Counted from the first letter of the stretch, positions 9,134-17,853 are shown. The stretch: 64,000 nt of DNA from JAOUEA01 sp963790335 (GCA_963790335.1 CAWBOB010000005.1:62001-126000); one strand, 5' to 3'. Program-made: numbers and translations. Notes: generated by a model from the letters alone, not told the origin.

Positions 9134-9586
9134 TCAGCCAGGCTTGAAAGGTGGCCGGGCGTCGTCGGGCGTGGACACGAGCACCGGCTCGGCCCCCGTG
9201 TGCGCGGCGAGCGACGAGGCCACCCCGTTGAACCCGTCGCGATCCCAGGCGCCCACCGACTCGGCCACGCGTCCGTCGACACCGACGAGGTACAGCGTGG
9301 GGACCGACTCGACGGCGTAGGCGGCGGAGATCGGGTAGGGCGGGGCATCCTCGATCGAGGCGATGCCCATGTCGTGCTCGTGCGTGAAGCGCTCGAGCTC
9401 CGACACGGGGTCCTGCCCGACCCCGACGACCAGCCCGGGGAACGCTCGCTCGAAGTGCTGCATCACCGGCGCCGCGAGCTGGCAGGTCGGGCAGGTGACC
9501 TTGTAGAAGAACAAGCCCCGAGGTGAGCCGCCGAACGGCACACCGGGAACCTCGGGTGCGGGGTCACCGGGCTGCAGGGGGCTCAC
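9134..9586 (-). CDS. Thioredoxin-like / TlpA-family protein
   Basis: A 150-aa single thioredoxin fold with the redox motif CPTC (residues 35-38, context KVTCPTCQLAAPV) and the cis-Pro region ESVPTLYLVG. No signal peptide is visible, so probably cytosolic. Small AhpC/TSA-like or TlpA-like reductases of this length usually reduce disulfides or peroxides; the partner is unknown. GTG start. It lies five bases after the dipeptidase stop on the same strand, but a TACGCT box seven bases ahead of the start could give its own leaderless transcript. Confidence 0.8.
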   Translation of the reverse strand: MSPLQPGDPAPEVPGVPFGGSPRGLFFYKVTCPTCQLAAPVMQHFERAFPGLVVGVGQDPVSELERFTHEHDMGIASIEDAPPYPISAAYAVESVPTLYLVGVDGRVAESVGAWDRDGFNGVASSLAAHTGAEPVLVSTPDDARPPFKPG

Positions 9587-9590
9587 GGCG

Positions 9591-10730
9591 TCAAGCGTAC
9601 GGCGCGGCCACGCGTTCTGCGTCTCGCATGAGCCTCAGCACGTTCCGCCCGGCGATCATCGCGAGATCCTCGTCGCTGTAGCCACGGGCCTCCAGCTCAC
9701 CGAACAGCGCAGGGTAGCCCGACACGTCGGCGAGGCCGTCGGGCATGGTTCCGACACCGTCGAAGTCGCCTCCGACCCCGATCGCCTCGATGCCCGCGAT
9801 GTCGCGCACGTGATCGATGTGGTCGGCGACGTCGCCGACGGTGGCGGCGACGTCGTGCTCGTCGAACCACGCGTCGACGGCGGCGCTCACCCGTGCGGGA
9901 TCGTCGGGATGCTCGGCCCTCAGACGACCGGCGAGTTCCCAGCCCTCACGGTTGACCGACGCCCCTTCGGCGGTCAGGAACTCGGGCACGAACGTCACCA
10001 TCACGACGCCTCGGGTGCGCCCGACCACCTCGAGCACGTCGTCGGGCACGTTGCGGGTCACGTCTGCGATCGCCCGAGCCGACGAGTGACTGAACACGAC
10101 GGGAGCCTCGCTCACTTCGATGGCCTGGCGCATGGTGTCGGGCGAGACGTGACTCAGGTCGACGAGCACGCCGAGCCGGTTCAGCTCGCGGACGACCTGC
10201 TCCCCGAACGTCGTGAGCCCGCCGTGGGGATGTTCCCCGGTTGCGGCGTCGGCCCACGGGGTGTCGTCGTTGTGCGTGAGCGTCAGGTAGCCCGCACCTG
10301 CTCGCGCGAAGGCGCGCAACACGCCGAGGGAGCTCGCGATGCAATGGCCCCCCTCGACCCCGATCATCGATGCGATCCGGCCGCTCGAGGCCACGCGCTC
10401 GACGTCGTCCGCGGTGCGGGCGAGCCCAAGTCGATCGGGATGGCGAGCCACGAGCTCGTACAGCGCCTCGATCTGCTCGAACGTTCGCACCGCGGCCTCG
10501 TGCTCGGACAGATCCGACGGCACGTAGACGGACCAGAACTGCCCCCCGACGCCGCCGGCGCCCAGCCGTGGGAAGTCGGTCTGCAGGGTGGGACACGACC
10601 CGCTCGGATCGAGCGCGACGGGGGGGTCGGCGTGCCTCGCCTCACGCATCGCCCACAACAGATCGTTGTGCCCGTCGATCAGCGGAGCGGATCGCAGCAG
10701 CTCGACGATGCGGTCACGAGGAGCCGACAT
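9591..10730 (-). CDS. Membrane dipeptidase family (peptidase M19)
   Basis: About 379 aa, normal for renal-dipeptidase-like zinc enzymes, which cut dipeptides. Metal-binding motifs are visible: LIDGHNDLLW near the N-terminus, GVEGGHCIAS, LTHNDDTPWADA, VDLSHVSPDTM and FSHSSARAI, and a late GGDFDGVG. The ATG at 10730 is preferred to an ATG two codons upstream because a TAGGCT box stands exactly six bases before it. No signal peptide, so a cytosolic role in peptide or amino-acid-derivative turnover is likely. Confidence 0.9.
   Translation of the reverse strand: MSAPRDRIVELLRSAPLIDGHNDLLWAMREARHADPPVALDPSGSCPTLQTDFPRLGAGGVGGQFWSVYVPSDLSEHEAAVRTFEQIEALYELVARHPDRLGLARTADDVERVASSGRIASMIGVEGGHCIASSLGVLRAFARAGAGYLTLTHNDDTPWADAATGEHPHGGLTTFGEQVVRELNRLGVLVDLSHVSPDTMRQAIEVSEAPVVFSHSSARAIADVTRNVPDDVLEVVGRTRGVVMVTFVPEFLTAEGASVNREGWELAGRLRAEHPDDPARVSAAVDAWFDEHDVAATVGDVADHIDHVRDIAGIEAIGVGGDFDGVGTMPDGLADVSGYPALFGELEARGYSDEDLAMIAGRNVLRLMRDAERVAAPYA
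9594..9599 (-). promoter_or_regulatory. Possible leaderless -10 for the thioredoxin-like gene
   Basis: TACGCT on the minus strand, seven bases before the GTG. It overlaps the last two codons of the dipeptidase gene, so it could be a coincidence of coding sequence. Confidence 0.3.
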
Positions 10731-10736
10731 GCCCAC

Positions 10737-10742
10737 AGCCTA
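10737..10742 (-). promoter_or_regulatory. -10 element of the M19 dipeptidase, leaderless
   Basis: TAGGCT on the minus strand, six bases before the ATG at 10730. It helps to choose this ATG as the start. Confidence 0.5.
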
Positions 10743-10763
10743 GGTGCACGGCGAGCCTGAGCG

Positions 10764-11159
10764 TCAGCAGCGATCGCCGAGGCAGTCCTCGGAGAACACC
10801 TCGTCGCCGTCGACCGTTCCGACGAAGGATCCACGGACCGCGTCGACGCTGATGTCCTGCTCGCGCGCGGCGACCTCGCCCTCGATGGCGAGCTCACGTC
10901 CGTCGTCGCTCCTGCCGCTGCAGCTGACGCTCACGGTCTCGGCTCCTCCCGTCGAGTTCGACGTGCACGCCAAGACATCGGAGACCTCGAGGCCTTGCTG
11001 CTCGAAGGCCGCCGTGCCAGCGGCGGCCGCGGCGTTCCTCACGGCGACCTCCACCGTGTCGTCGACGATCTCCTGCTGCTGAGCCTCTGAGCACGCGGAC
11101 AGGGCGCCCGCGGCGAGCAGCGCGCCCATCGCGGCGCTCGCGATCGTTCGGTAGCGCAT
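10764..11159 (-). CDS. DUF4333 lipoprotein
   Basis: A 131-aa predicted lipoprotein. The signal is a short charged start, a hydrophobic stretch, then lipobox ALSAC with Cys at about residue 24. The mature part has paired cysteines (VLACTS, VSCSG, EDCLGDRC), and the layout matches actinobacterial DUF4333 proteins. Function unknown; anchored outside the membrane. Start ATG preceded by GAGGAG at SD spacing. Divergent from the small acidic gene, with overlapping -10 boxes between them. Confidence 0.75.
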   Translation of the reverse strand: MRYRTIASAAMGALLAAGALSACSEAQQQEIVDDTVEVAVRNAAAAAGTAAFEQQGLEVSDVLACTSNSTGGAETVSVSCSGRSDDGRELAIEGEVAAREQDISVDAVRGSFVGTVDGDEVFSEDCLGDRC

Positions 11160-11195
11160 CGGCGTCTCCTCGGGTCGGTGGATGATGAAGAGGCA

Positions 11196-11202
11196 TACCC
11201 TA
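11196..11202. promoter_or_regulatory. Overlapping divergent -10 boxes
   Basis: TACCCTA gives TACCCT on the plus strand and TAGGGT on the minus strand, offset by one base, for the small acidic gene and the DUF4333 gene. Two polymerases could not use it at once. Confidence 0.35.
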
Positions 11203-11255
11203 CGGATGCGGCCCGCAACCACGACCGTCCGTCGGAGCAGCACGAGGAGGAACCC

Positions 11256-11456
11256 GTGAGTGACCAGCAGGACCACGACTCGACCGAGCCCGTTCCCGAG
11301 GCCGATGCCATCGAACAGGAGACGCCGCTCGAGACCGAGCCGGCGGACGAGGAGATCGAGCTGCCGCACGGCGTTCCCGACGATGCCTCCGAGGCCGACG
11401 CGCTGGAACAGGCGACCCCGGTGCCCGGTCAGGGCGACGAGGAGGTGCCGCGCTGA
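11256..11456 (+). CDS. Small acidic protein, function unknown
   Basis: A 66-aa, strongly acidic, probably disordered protein with two related segments (EADAIEQETPLE and EADALEQATPVP). The GTG at 11256 is chosen because GAGGAGG precedes it at about six bases; the frame stays open upstream but without an SD. The 3' end overlaps the convergent sucrase/ferredoxin-like gene by 28 bases. No family recognised with certainty. Confidence 0.55.
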   Translation: MSDQQDHDSTEPVPEADAIEQETPLETEPADEEIELPHGVPDDASEADALEQATPVPGQGDEEVPR

Positions 11457-12349
11457 TCCAACCTCCCCGCGACCTGGGTCTCGATCGACTCGGCGATCCA
11501 GGTGACGGCCGCCTCGTCGGCGTGCGAGCCGCAGGTGAGCCGCATGGGTGGAAGCGGGCGGCGCACGAGCCGCACGACGGCTTCGACACCGGGTAGGGAG
11601 AACCGCGCGGTCGCGGTGTCGCCGGTCCGGTGCGCGTCGATGAGTCCGACGTCGTCGATACGGTCGAGACCCTCTCGTCGGCGCACGGCGATCTCGGCAG
11701 CCTGGGCATGCATCGGATGGCTCGTGCGGCCGCGGTAGCGGTCGAGCACGATCCGGCCCTGCGCGTAGGCTCCGACGACCTCGGCCCCTCGGTCGGGCTC
11801 GACCCGCCCGAACACGAGCCCGTGCGGGAAGGCGACGAGGTTTGCGGCGAACCGATCGCCACCCACGTGCGTGCTCTCCCAGACCGCGTCGGGGTGTACG
11901 GACGCCGTTGCTGCGGCGAGCGGACGACCGCGCTCGGCGCAGCAGACATCGCGGCGGCCGTGCGTGCAGACCACCACGACCGGCGCGCTCACCCGTTCCG
12001 GGAAGTCCAGCCGATCGCCGGGGTCGAGATCGGTCGCCTCCTCGATGCGTGCGATCGTGCGGGATCCGATCCACGCATCGGCCGTGTCGACGGCGAAGCA
12101 GGCCGTGCCGCTCCCCCCACGCACCCGGCCGGGCCGACGGATCAGGAGCACGCGGCTGCGGGTGCGTCTCGAGGTCGCCCGCAGCGCCAGGCCGAGTCCC
12201 CCGGGCAGCCGCGCGTCGACGAGCCCGTCGCGCCCCCAGGGACCCGCATGCTCGATCAGGAGCCAGCGCCTGATCGTGGAAGCCGTGCCGTCCAGGTCCT
12301 CGCCGGCAGCCTCGCTCCGCAGCGCGCAGCGATCGGTCGGCGAGCTCAC
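11429..12349 (-). CDS. Sucrase/ferredoxin-like family protein (thioredoxin-like [2Fe-2S])
   Basis: About 306 aa. The motif CTHGRRDVCCAERGRPLA is the hallmark of the sucrase/ferredoxin-like family, in which paired cysteines in a thioredoxin-like fold bind or resemble a [2Fe-2S] centre; STHVGGDRFAANLVAFPHG is a second conserved block. Role in the family is poorly known, probably electron transfer or iron-sulfur sensing. The GTG at 12349 overlaps the TGA ending the cupin frame (GTGA), so it is coupled to the JmjC oxygenase gene. Longer upstream frames are rejected for that reason. Confidence 0.8.
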   Translation of the reverse strand: MSSPTDRCALRSEAAGEDLDGTASTIRRWLLIEHAGPWGRDGLVDARLPGGLGLALRATSRRTRSRVLLIRRPGRVRGGSGTACFAVDTADAWIGSRTIARIEEATDLDPGDRLDFPERVSAPVVVVCTHGRRDVCCAERGRPLAAATASVHPDAVWESTHVGGDRFAANLVAFPHGLVFGRVEPDRGAEVVGAYAQGRIVLDRYRGRTSHPMHAQAAEIAVRRREGLDRIDDVGLIDAHRTGDTATARFSLPGVEAVVRLVRRPLPPMRLTCGSHADEAAVTWIAESIETQVAGRLDQRGTSSSP

Positions 12350-13552
12350 ACGGCGTCGGCGCGGTCGATGCGAGCGGTGGTCAGCAGCCCCTCGCGGACG
12401 AGGCGCCGGGCGAGCACCGCCCTGCTCGTCGCGTCCGGCACGACGTCGGCGAGATCGCCGAGGCGGAGCATGTCGGTGCCGGCGATCCGTTCCATCGCGG
12501 ACGTGAGCCACCTCGGGAGCCGGAGCCGCCGGTCGCCGAGGAGCACGACGAGACCGTCGTCATCCGGAGCGAGCTCGCACATGGAGTCGGGGCGACGCAT
12601 CAGCAGGGTGTCGTCATCGATCCGGATCGGCGCGGCGCGCTCCGCGATCGAGCCTCGGGCGAGCTGCGCCCGCGTCGACAGGAACCGCTCAGCTCGGGCG
12701 GCGACGATCTCGCCGGCGTCGACCGCGAGCAGATCGCTCGGTCGCCTCCTGCACCCGTGCGTGCAGCTCGGCGGCGAGTCCGGCGCGGTCGCGCGTCCAC
12801 CCTGCGGGCACCGCCTCGTCGAACGATGGGTCGGCGACGGCCGCGCGCCAGACGCTCGCGAGCACGTCGCGCCAGCTCGTGACGTGGACGCCGACCGTCA
12901 GATGCCCCGAGACGGTTCGCTGGGCCGTCGCAGCATGGGGGGTGCCGCGGGGCATGTAGATCGTGTCGCCCGATGCCACCTCGACGTCGAGCGGCTCCCG
13001 CTCCCCTTCACCGGGGGCCTCGTGCACCTGCCACCGCTTGCTCCCGAACGCCTGCAACACGAACACGTCATGGGGGTCCTCGTGCAGCTCGAGCCCCTGC
13101 GCCCCCGACGGCGTGATGTACGCGTTCACCTGACAGGCGTGGCCGAGCTCGATCTCGAGTCCCCGGTTGAAGCGCATGACCGGCTCGGACCACCGATGCA
13201 GGCCCTGCAGCACGATGGTCGCGCCGCCCTCGAAGAGCGCGGCGATCGCGGCAGGGTCGGCGATGCCCGCGACGTCGCGCGACCCGGCACGCCCCGAGCG
13301 CGTGTACTCGGTCTCCGGGATGCGCTCGCCAGCCCTCACCAGACGGAAGAACGGCGTCCGCAATGCGGTCGTGGTGAGGAAGCGGTCGATGTCATCGAGC
13401 GTGAGCAGGTCGTCGAACCCGGCGTGCTCGCTGCGCTTGGTGACGCTCGCCCGCCGCCCCCAGTCCTCGGCCAAGAAGCGGCCGACGTCACCGGCGCAGC
13501 GAGCGAGCGTTCCCAGCTCTGCCTGTTCGACGCGAGCCGTCGCGACCGTCAC
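12346..13552 (-). CDS. JmjC/cupin_4-type oxygenase, one frameshift
   Basis: About 401 aa once a frame change near 12735-12745 is bridged. The N-terminal part (frame from 13552) has the Fe(II) facial triad region LELHEDPHDVF (HxD) and the distal His in MPRGTPHAA, as in ROX/YcfD-type 2-oxoglutarate oxygenases that hydroxylate ribosomal proteins. The C-terminal part (frame ending 12346) has a winged-helix-like tail with RLRLPRWLTSAMERIAG. The joint falls where the first frame turns to Arg-rich nonsense, so an indel is likely. GTG start overlaps the TGA of the repeat-peptide gene, and its stop overlaps the next GTG. Confidence 0.8.
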
Positions 13553-13767
13553 GAGGTGGCGGCGTCGGTCCCGTCGGCGTCGGCGGCGTCCCCGTCGGTG
13601 CCATCGGCATCGGTGCCGTCGCCATCGGTGCCGTCCGTCGCGTCACCGTCGGTGCCGTCGGCGTCGGTGCCGTCGGCGTCGCGCGGACCCGTCTCCGTCG
13701 ATGCGGTCGCCCCTGGCATCTCCGTCTGCATGTCCTCGTCGCGCAGCTCGTTCGTGGTCTCTTCCAC
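13549..13767 (-). CDS. Short Asp/Gly/Thr-repeat peptide, precursor-like
   Basis: A 72-aa very acidic peptide. The first 29 residues (starting MEETTNELRDEDMQ) contain no repeats; the remaining 43 are built from DADGTD, DGDATD and DGTDGD units. The GTG at 13767 is chosen because a strong AGGAGGAGG lies about five bases upstream; a further in-frame GTG at 13815 lacks an SD. The stop overlaps the GTG of the JmjC oxygenase gene. The layout (leader-like part, repetitive Asp/Thr part, coupled oxygenase) resembles a modified-peptide precursor, but this is inference; it could be a plain disordered or metal-binding tail protein. Confidence 0.6.
   Translation of the reverse strand: MEETTNELRDEDMQTEMPGATASTETGPRDADGTDADGTDGDATDGTDGDGTDADGTDGDAADADGTDAATS
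13552..13680. repeat. Tandem degenerate 9-18 bp repeat coding for DGTD units
   Basis: Repeats of the kind gtcggtgccgtcggcgtc inside the acidic peptide gene. Changes fall mostly at positions that swap Asp, Ala and Gly, keeping the DGT/DGD pattern. Confidence 0.7.
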
Positions 13768-13874
13768 GGTCTCCTCCTCCTGCTCGGATCGAACGGACGT
13801 CGGGATGCTAGACACTCAGGAGCACTGTCGCCCTGGCGGGCCGCTCGACGTCGGATCCCGCATCGACCCAGTGT

Positions 13875-13888
13875 CGAACGTATGTTCT
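13875..13888 (+). promoter_or_regulatory. LexA-type SOS box
   Basis: CGAACGTATGTTCT fits the actinobacterial/Gram-positive SOS box (CGAAC-N4-GTTCG) with one changed end base. It lies 11 bases before the start of the Rv2578c-type gene. The mycobacterial homologue is a known member of the LexA regulon. Confidence 0.7.
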
Positions 13889-13899
13889 ATCCTCGTGCG

Positions 13900-14895
13900 A
13901 TGTCGGGCCAGCTGTTCGAGATCGCGCGCCGCTCGTTCGAGACGCCCGAGTTCCGGGGCATCGAGTGCATCGAGGTCGAGGCGAAGTCCATCATCAACCG
14001 TGTGCCGGGAGGCGGGCTCCCCTTCGATTGGACCATCAACCCGTACAGGGGATGCAGCCATGCCTGCTCCTACTGCTTCGCCAGGCCGACCCACACCTTC
14101 CTCGAGATGGACTCGGGTCGCGACTTCGAGTCGAAGATCGTCGTCAAGGTGAACGCCCCCGACGTGCTGAGGCGACAGCTCGCCGCGCCTCGGTGGAAAG
14201 GCGAGCACATCGCGTTGGGCACTGGCACCGATCCGTACCAGCGCGTCGAGGGACGCTACCGGCTCATGCGCGGCATCATCGAGGCGCTGACCGAGAAGCG
14301 GAACCCGTTCTCCATCCTCACGAAGGGAACGTTGATCACACGCGACATCGATCTGCTGCGGGCCGCCGCCCGCCTCACGAGCGTGAGCGCCGCGTTCTCG
14401 ATCGGCACACTCGACGAGCGCGTGTGGCGTGAGACCGAGCCCGGCACGCCCCACCCCAAGGCTCGCATCGAGGCGGTCGCCGCGCTGACGCAAGCTGGCA
14501 TCTCGACAGGCGTGCTCATGGCACCCGTGCTCCCGGGCATCAGCGATGGGCCCGAACAGATGCGCGCGGTCGTCGACGCAGCCCTCGAGGCAGGTGCAAC
14601 GCACGTCTCGCCGATCCTGCTGCATCTTCGGCCCGGCGTGCGTGAGGAGTTCATGCCGTGGCTCGAACAGCACCATCCAGACCTGGTGTCGCGATACCGC
14701 GCGCTCTATCCGCGGCCTTACGCCTCGCCGCGCGAGCGCGAGCGGCTCGGTCGCCGGGTCGCGGCGATGGTGCGTGACGGCCGCCGCCGCTGGCCGTCTC
14801 GCGACGACGACGCGACCGCCCTTCGGTTCCGCAGGCGTTCGCGGGGCGAGCATGGTGCCGGGCCCGAGCCGGCGACGCAGATGTCGCTGTGGTGA
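13900..14895 (+). CDS. Rv2578c-family radical SAM protein
   Basis: A 331-aa radical SAM enzyme with the cluster motif CSHACSYC (Cys52, Cys56, Cys59), preceded by TINPYRGC as usual in this SplB-like family. The reaction is not established; the family is SOS-linked in mycobacteria, suggesting a DNA-damage role. ATG at 13900 is taken rather than an ATG six codons upstream, which lies inside the LexA box. The stop overlaps the GTG of the next gene (GTGA), so the two form an operon under the SOS box. Confidence 0.88.
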   Translation: MSGQLFEIARRSFETPEFRGIECIEVEAKSIINRVPGGGLPFDWTINPYRGCSHACSYCFARPTHTFLEMDSGRDFESKIVVKVNAPDVLRRQLAAPRWKGEHIALGTGTDPYQRVEGRYRLMRGIIEALTEKRNPFSILTKGTLITRDIDLLRAAARLTSVSAAFSIGTLDERVWRETEPGTPHPKARIEAVAALTQAGISTGVLMAPVLPGISDGPEQMRAVVDAALEAGATHVSPILLHLRPGVREEFMPWLEQHHPDLVSRYRALYPRPYASPRERERLGRRVAAMVRDGRRRWPSRDDDATALRFRRRSRGEHGAGPEPATQMSLW

Positions 14896-15950
14896 GCCGC
14901 CCGGTCCCCGACAACGCGGGCATCGGTGAGCTGCTGGTGCGCGCAGGAGCCGACGAGACGAGCCACCGCAAGCGCGCGCTCGAGCGTGCGTCGCGAGCCT
15001 CCCGCTTCTGGCCCGAGGAGGCCGCCGACGTCGCCTCGGCGGGGCGATCCCTCACGGAGCTCCGCGGAGTCGGCCCGTGGATCGCCGCGCGTATCCACGG
15101 GTGGCTCGACGCTCCTCCATCGGTCCCCGAACCCGATGAGACGAGACGTGGTTACCTCACGTACGCGCAGGTGCGCCGGGTGCTCGACGCGGAACCCACC
15201 TGGGAGTCGACGCCACACGCCGACCTGCAGGTCCACAGCACCGACAGCGACGGCGCGCTTCCCCTCGACGAGATGGCGGCGGTCGCGCGTTCGCTCGGAC
15301 GAACGTTCATCGCGAGCACCGATCATTCGACGAGCCTCACGATCGCGCGCGGCATGACACCCGAGGAGCTCGCGTCACAGGGTCGCCGCATCGAGTCGCT
15401 GAACGCCTCCTGGGCCGACGCCGGAGACGGTTTCAGGGTCCTGCGGTCCATCGAGATGGATGTCTTCTCCGACGGATCGTGCGACATGGATGCCGCTGAC
15501 CTCGCCCCCCTCGACCTGGTGCTCGGTGCCTTCCACACGAAGCTGCGGGAGACCGACGATCGGACCGATCGCTACGTCGCCGCGCTCCGCAACCCCTCCG
15601 TGCACGTGCTCGCGCATCCGAAGGCTCGCATGTACGCCAGACGGGTCGGCCTCGTCGCCGACTGGCCGAAGGTGTTCGACGAAGCCGCGCGGCTGGGCAA
15701 GGCGATCGAGCTCGACGCCACGCCATCACGCCAGGATCTCAGCGTGGAGCTCGCTCGCGCCGCGGTCGCCGCGGGTGTGCGATGGTTCTCGTTCGGAAGC
15801 GACGCGCACAGTGCCATGGAGCTCGAGTTCCTGCCGTTCGGCATGGCGACCGCGGCGCTCGCCGGTATCCCGAGGGACCGGGTCCTCAACTACCGCACGG
15901 CCGACGAGGTGGTCGCCTGGTCGGCCGACCTGCGTTCCCGCAGCCTCTAG
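14892..15950 (+). CDS. HhH-PHP domain protein (PolX C-terminal-like phosphoesterase)
   Basis: About 352 aa. An N-terminal helix-hairpin-helix segment (LTELRGVGPWIAARI, about 55-70) is followed by a PHP phosphoesterase domain with DLQVHSTDSDG, ASTDHS, HPKARMY and FGSDAHS metal-binding motifs. This is the layout of the C-terminal part of family X DNA polymerases without the polymerase. It may process DNA 3' ends. It is translationally coupled to the SOS-controlled radical SAM gene, supporting a repair role. GTG codons at 14889 and 14892 are both possible starts; 14892 gives the usual GTGA overlap. Confidence 0.85.
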   Translation: MSRPVPDNAGIGELLVRAGADETSHRKRALERASRASRFWPEEAADVASAGRSLTELRGVGPWIAARIHGWLDAPPSVPEPDETRRGYLTYAQVRRVLDAEPTWESTPHADLQVHSTDSDGALPLDEMAAVARSLGRTFIASTDHSTSLTIARGMTPEELASQGRRIESLNASWADAGDGFRVLRSIEMDVFSDGSCDMDAADLAPLDLVLGAFHTKLRETDDRTDRYVAALRNPSVHVLAHPKARMYARRVGLVADWPKVFDEAARLGKAIELDATPSRQDLSVELARAAVAAGVRWFSFGSDAHSAMELEFLPFGMATAALAGIPRDRVLNYRTADEVVAWSADLRSRSL

Positions 15951-16297
15951 GCTCCTTCAGCACCCTCGCCGGCCATGCTCGCCAGCAGCGCCTCGAGCGA
16001 CGCCTCGGTCGTGAGCCATCGTACCTCCTCGCCGGTGAACGTCTCCTGACCGGCGTCGACCAGGCGCAGCAGCTCGGCCCGGCCCTTGTCGGTCACGTAC
16101 CGGTCGACGCGCTCCCCCGCAGCGGTCTCGAACGTCGCTTCATGATGTCCGGGAAGCTCGGTTCGATCCTCGTGCGTCACGTGGCGTGGACCGTCGATGA
16201 GCCGGTACGGCCCGTCGTCATCGGCCGTCTCCCCACGGAAGGTCGGCGCCGCCGACGCCCCGGGAGTACCGGTCGCCGCTGAGCTCGCCTCGTGCAT
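15947..16297 (-). CDS. Hypothetical protein, 116 aa
   Basis: A hydrophilic protein with a low-complexity Ala/Gly/Thr N-terminus and a C-terminal half that looks folded (ERVDRYVTDKGRAELLRLV, EVRWLTTEASLEALLASM). No membrane segment or known motif recognised. An SD-like AGGAAGG lies upstream of the ATG, and a TAGGGT -10-like hexamer about 30 bases upstream. Its 3' end overlaps the HhH-PHP gene by four bases. Confidence 0.55.
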   Translation of the reverse strand: MHEASSAATGTPGASAAPTFRGETADDDGPYRLIDGPRHVTHEDRTELPGHHEATFETAAGERVDRYVTDKGRAELLRLVDAGQETFTGEEVRWLTTEASLEALLASMAGEGAEGA

Positions 16298-16460
16298 CGC
16301 ACCACCTTCCTGTCGGATGCATCAGCACCCTACCCGCGGCCACCGACCGACGGTCTGTCCGGAACCGTCGCGGAGGCGCTGACCGATGGTCATCGTCGGA
16401 GTCGACCACTGCGCGCGATGGGCATACGGTCCGGTCCACGGTCGAACGGAGGTCGCGCCC

Positions 16461-17849
16461 ATGTTGAAGATCAGAACCGCTGCGTTCACCACGATCGCCC
16501 TCGTCGCGCTCGTCGGTGCGACGATCTTCGCCATCGCACCCGGACGTGGAACGGGTCACCGGGCGCTTCGGGCAGCCGACGGGCTCGGACGCCCGGGGGT
16601 GGTGGCGAGCCGGGCCGACACCGGCGCGCTCACGCGCCGGGAGGTGCGCGTGATGGCGCCGCTCGCACCCGCGCCGGGCTGGGCCGGGGAGATCAAGCTC
16701 GGCACCGAGGACACGTGGGAGCCGTCGATCGCTGCCGACCCCAGCGGGCCGTACGTCTACGTCATGTACAACCGGTTCGGGGGTGCCAAGGCGTGCAAGA
16801 CGTGTCCCCCGATCCCGATGCTGCTGCGGGTCTCGAGCGACAACGGAGCCACGTGGGGCGCCGAGACATATCCGTGCCCCTGTCCGGGGGTGAAACAGTT
16901 CCAATACGACCCCGTCGTGAAGGTGGCCTCGAACGGAGTCGTCTACGCCACGTGGATGAACAAGTACGACATGGTGTTCAGCAAGTCCACGAACCACGGT
17001 GCGACCTGGACCGCACCGATCGAGGTCTCCGGCGCACCCTGGGGGGACAAGCCGTGGATCGGCGTCAGTCCCGACGGCGTGCACGTCTACATCGCCTACG
17101 CGACCAGCTCCGACGTGTGGGTGGCCGCATCGCACAACTCGGGCTCGTCGTTCTCCGCCGCGGTGAAGCTCAACAACGACACCGGCCGCTACCGCTATCC
17201 CAACGGGCTCGAGGTGCTCGCGAACGGTACCGCGGTGCTCTCGGCATCGGACTATCCGGGGAGCAGCCAACAGTCGGCTGGAGCCGTCAACATCGAGACC
17301 TGGCGCACCACGAACGGCGGCGTCTCGTGGACACGCACCGTGCTCGGCCAGGTGTTCACCGGAGTCAACTTCGAGACGTCCTCGACCACGGCGCTCGGCA
17401 GCGACGGCGCCGGCACGTTGGTCGCGCTGTACTCCGGCGCGACCAGTCAAGGAGGCAACGGTCACATCTGGACACGCCGATCCACCGATGGAGGCGTGAG
17501 CTGGGCACCTGCGATCGAGCTCGGCAACGGCGCGGCCAATGCGAGCTTCCCTGCCATCGCCGGCGGCGCGGCAGGACAGTTCCGCATCCACTACGGCGAC
17601 GATCGCACCGGTGCGTGGAACACGTTCTACCGCTCATCCACCGACGGCGGTCAGACCTGGAGCGCCGAGGCCGACATCTCCGATGCCGACTCGGGCGCGT
17701 CGTACAAGACGGCGGCCGGCTTCGCCTCCGAGTACGGCGACTACGGAGCGATCGACATCACCACCACGGGCAAGGCGGTGGCGGTCTGGGGCGAGGGCGT
17801 GAGCTTCTCGACCGGCCCCGGTGGCATCTGGTTCAACAGGCTGCTGTAG
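16461..17849 (+). CDS. Secreted or membrane-anchored BNR/Asp-box repeat protein (sialidase-like fold)
   Basis: A 462-aa beta-propeller protein with at least five Asp-box motifs: SSDNGATW, STNHGATW, TNGGVSW, STDGGVSW and SSTDGGQTW. The N-terminus has a positive start and hydrophobic stretch (TIALVALVGATIFAIA), so it is exported or anchored. A Cys pair (KACKTCPP, YPCPCPG) sits in the first blades. True sialidase catalytic residues (Arg triad, Tyr) are not evident, so the enzyme activity is open. The start at 16461 has GGAGG nine bases upstream; a TACGGT hexamer at 16425-16430 may be the -10. Confidence 0.8.
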   Translation: MLKIRTAAFTTIALVALVGATIFAIAPGRGTGHRALRAADGLGRPGVVASRADTGALTRREVRVMAPLAPAPGWAGEIKLGTEDTWEPSIAADPSGPYVYVMYNRFGGAKACKTCPPIPMLLRVSSDNGATWGAETYPCPCPGVKQFQYDPVVKVASNGVVYATWMNKYDMVFSKSTNHGATWTAPIEVSGAPWGDKPWIGVSPDGVHVYIAYATSSDVWVAASHNSGSSFSAAVKLNNDTGRYRYPNGLEVLANGTAVLSASDYPGSSQQSAGAVNIETWRTTNGGVSWTRTVLGQVFTGVNFETSSTTALGSDGAGTLVALYSGATSQGGNGHIWTRRSTDGGVSWAPAIELGNGAANASFPAIAGGAAGQFRIHYGDDRTGAWNTFYRSSTDGGQTWSAEADISDADSGASYKTAAGFASEYGDYGAIDITTTGKAVAVWGEGVSFSTGPGGIWFNRLL

Positions 17850-17853
17850 CGGC

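Noticed and set aside
13552..13680. CRISPR-like repeats
   Set aside because: The repeats are short, unspaced and in frame, encoding an acidic repeat peptide.
11630..14152. 840-codon plus-strand open frame
   Set aside because: It runs against three supported minus-strand genes and into the radical SAM gene; low-complexity translation.
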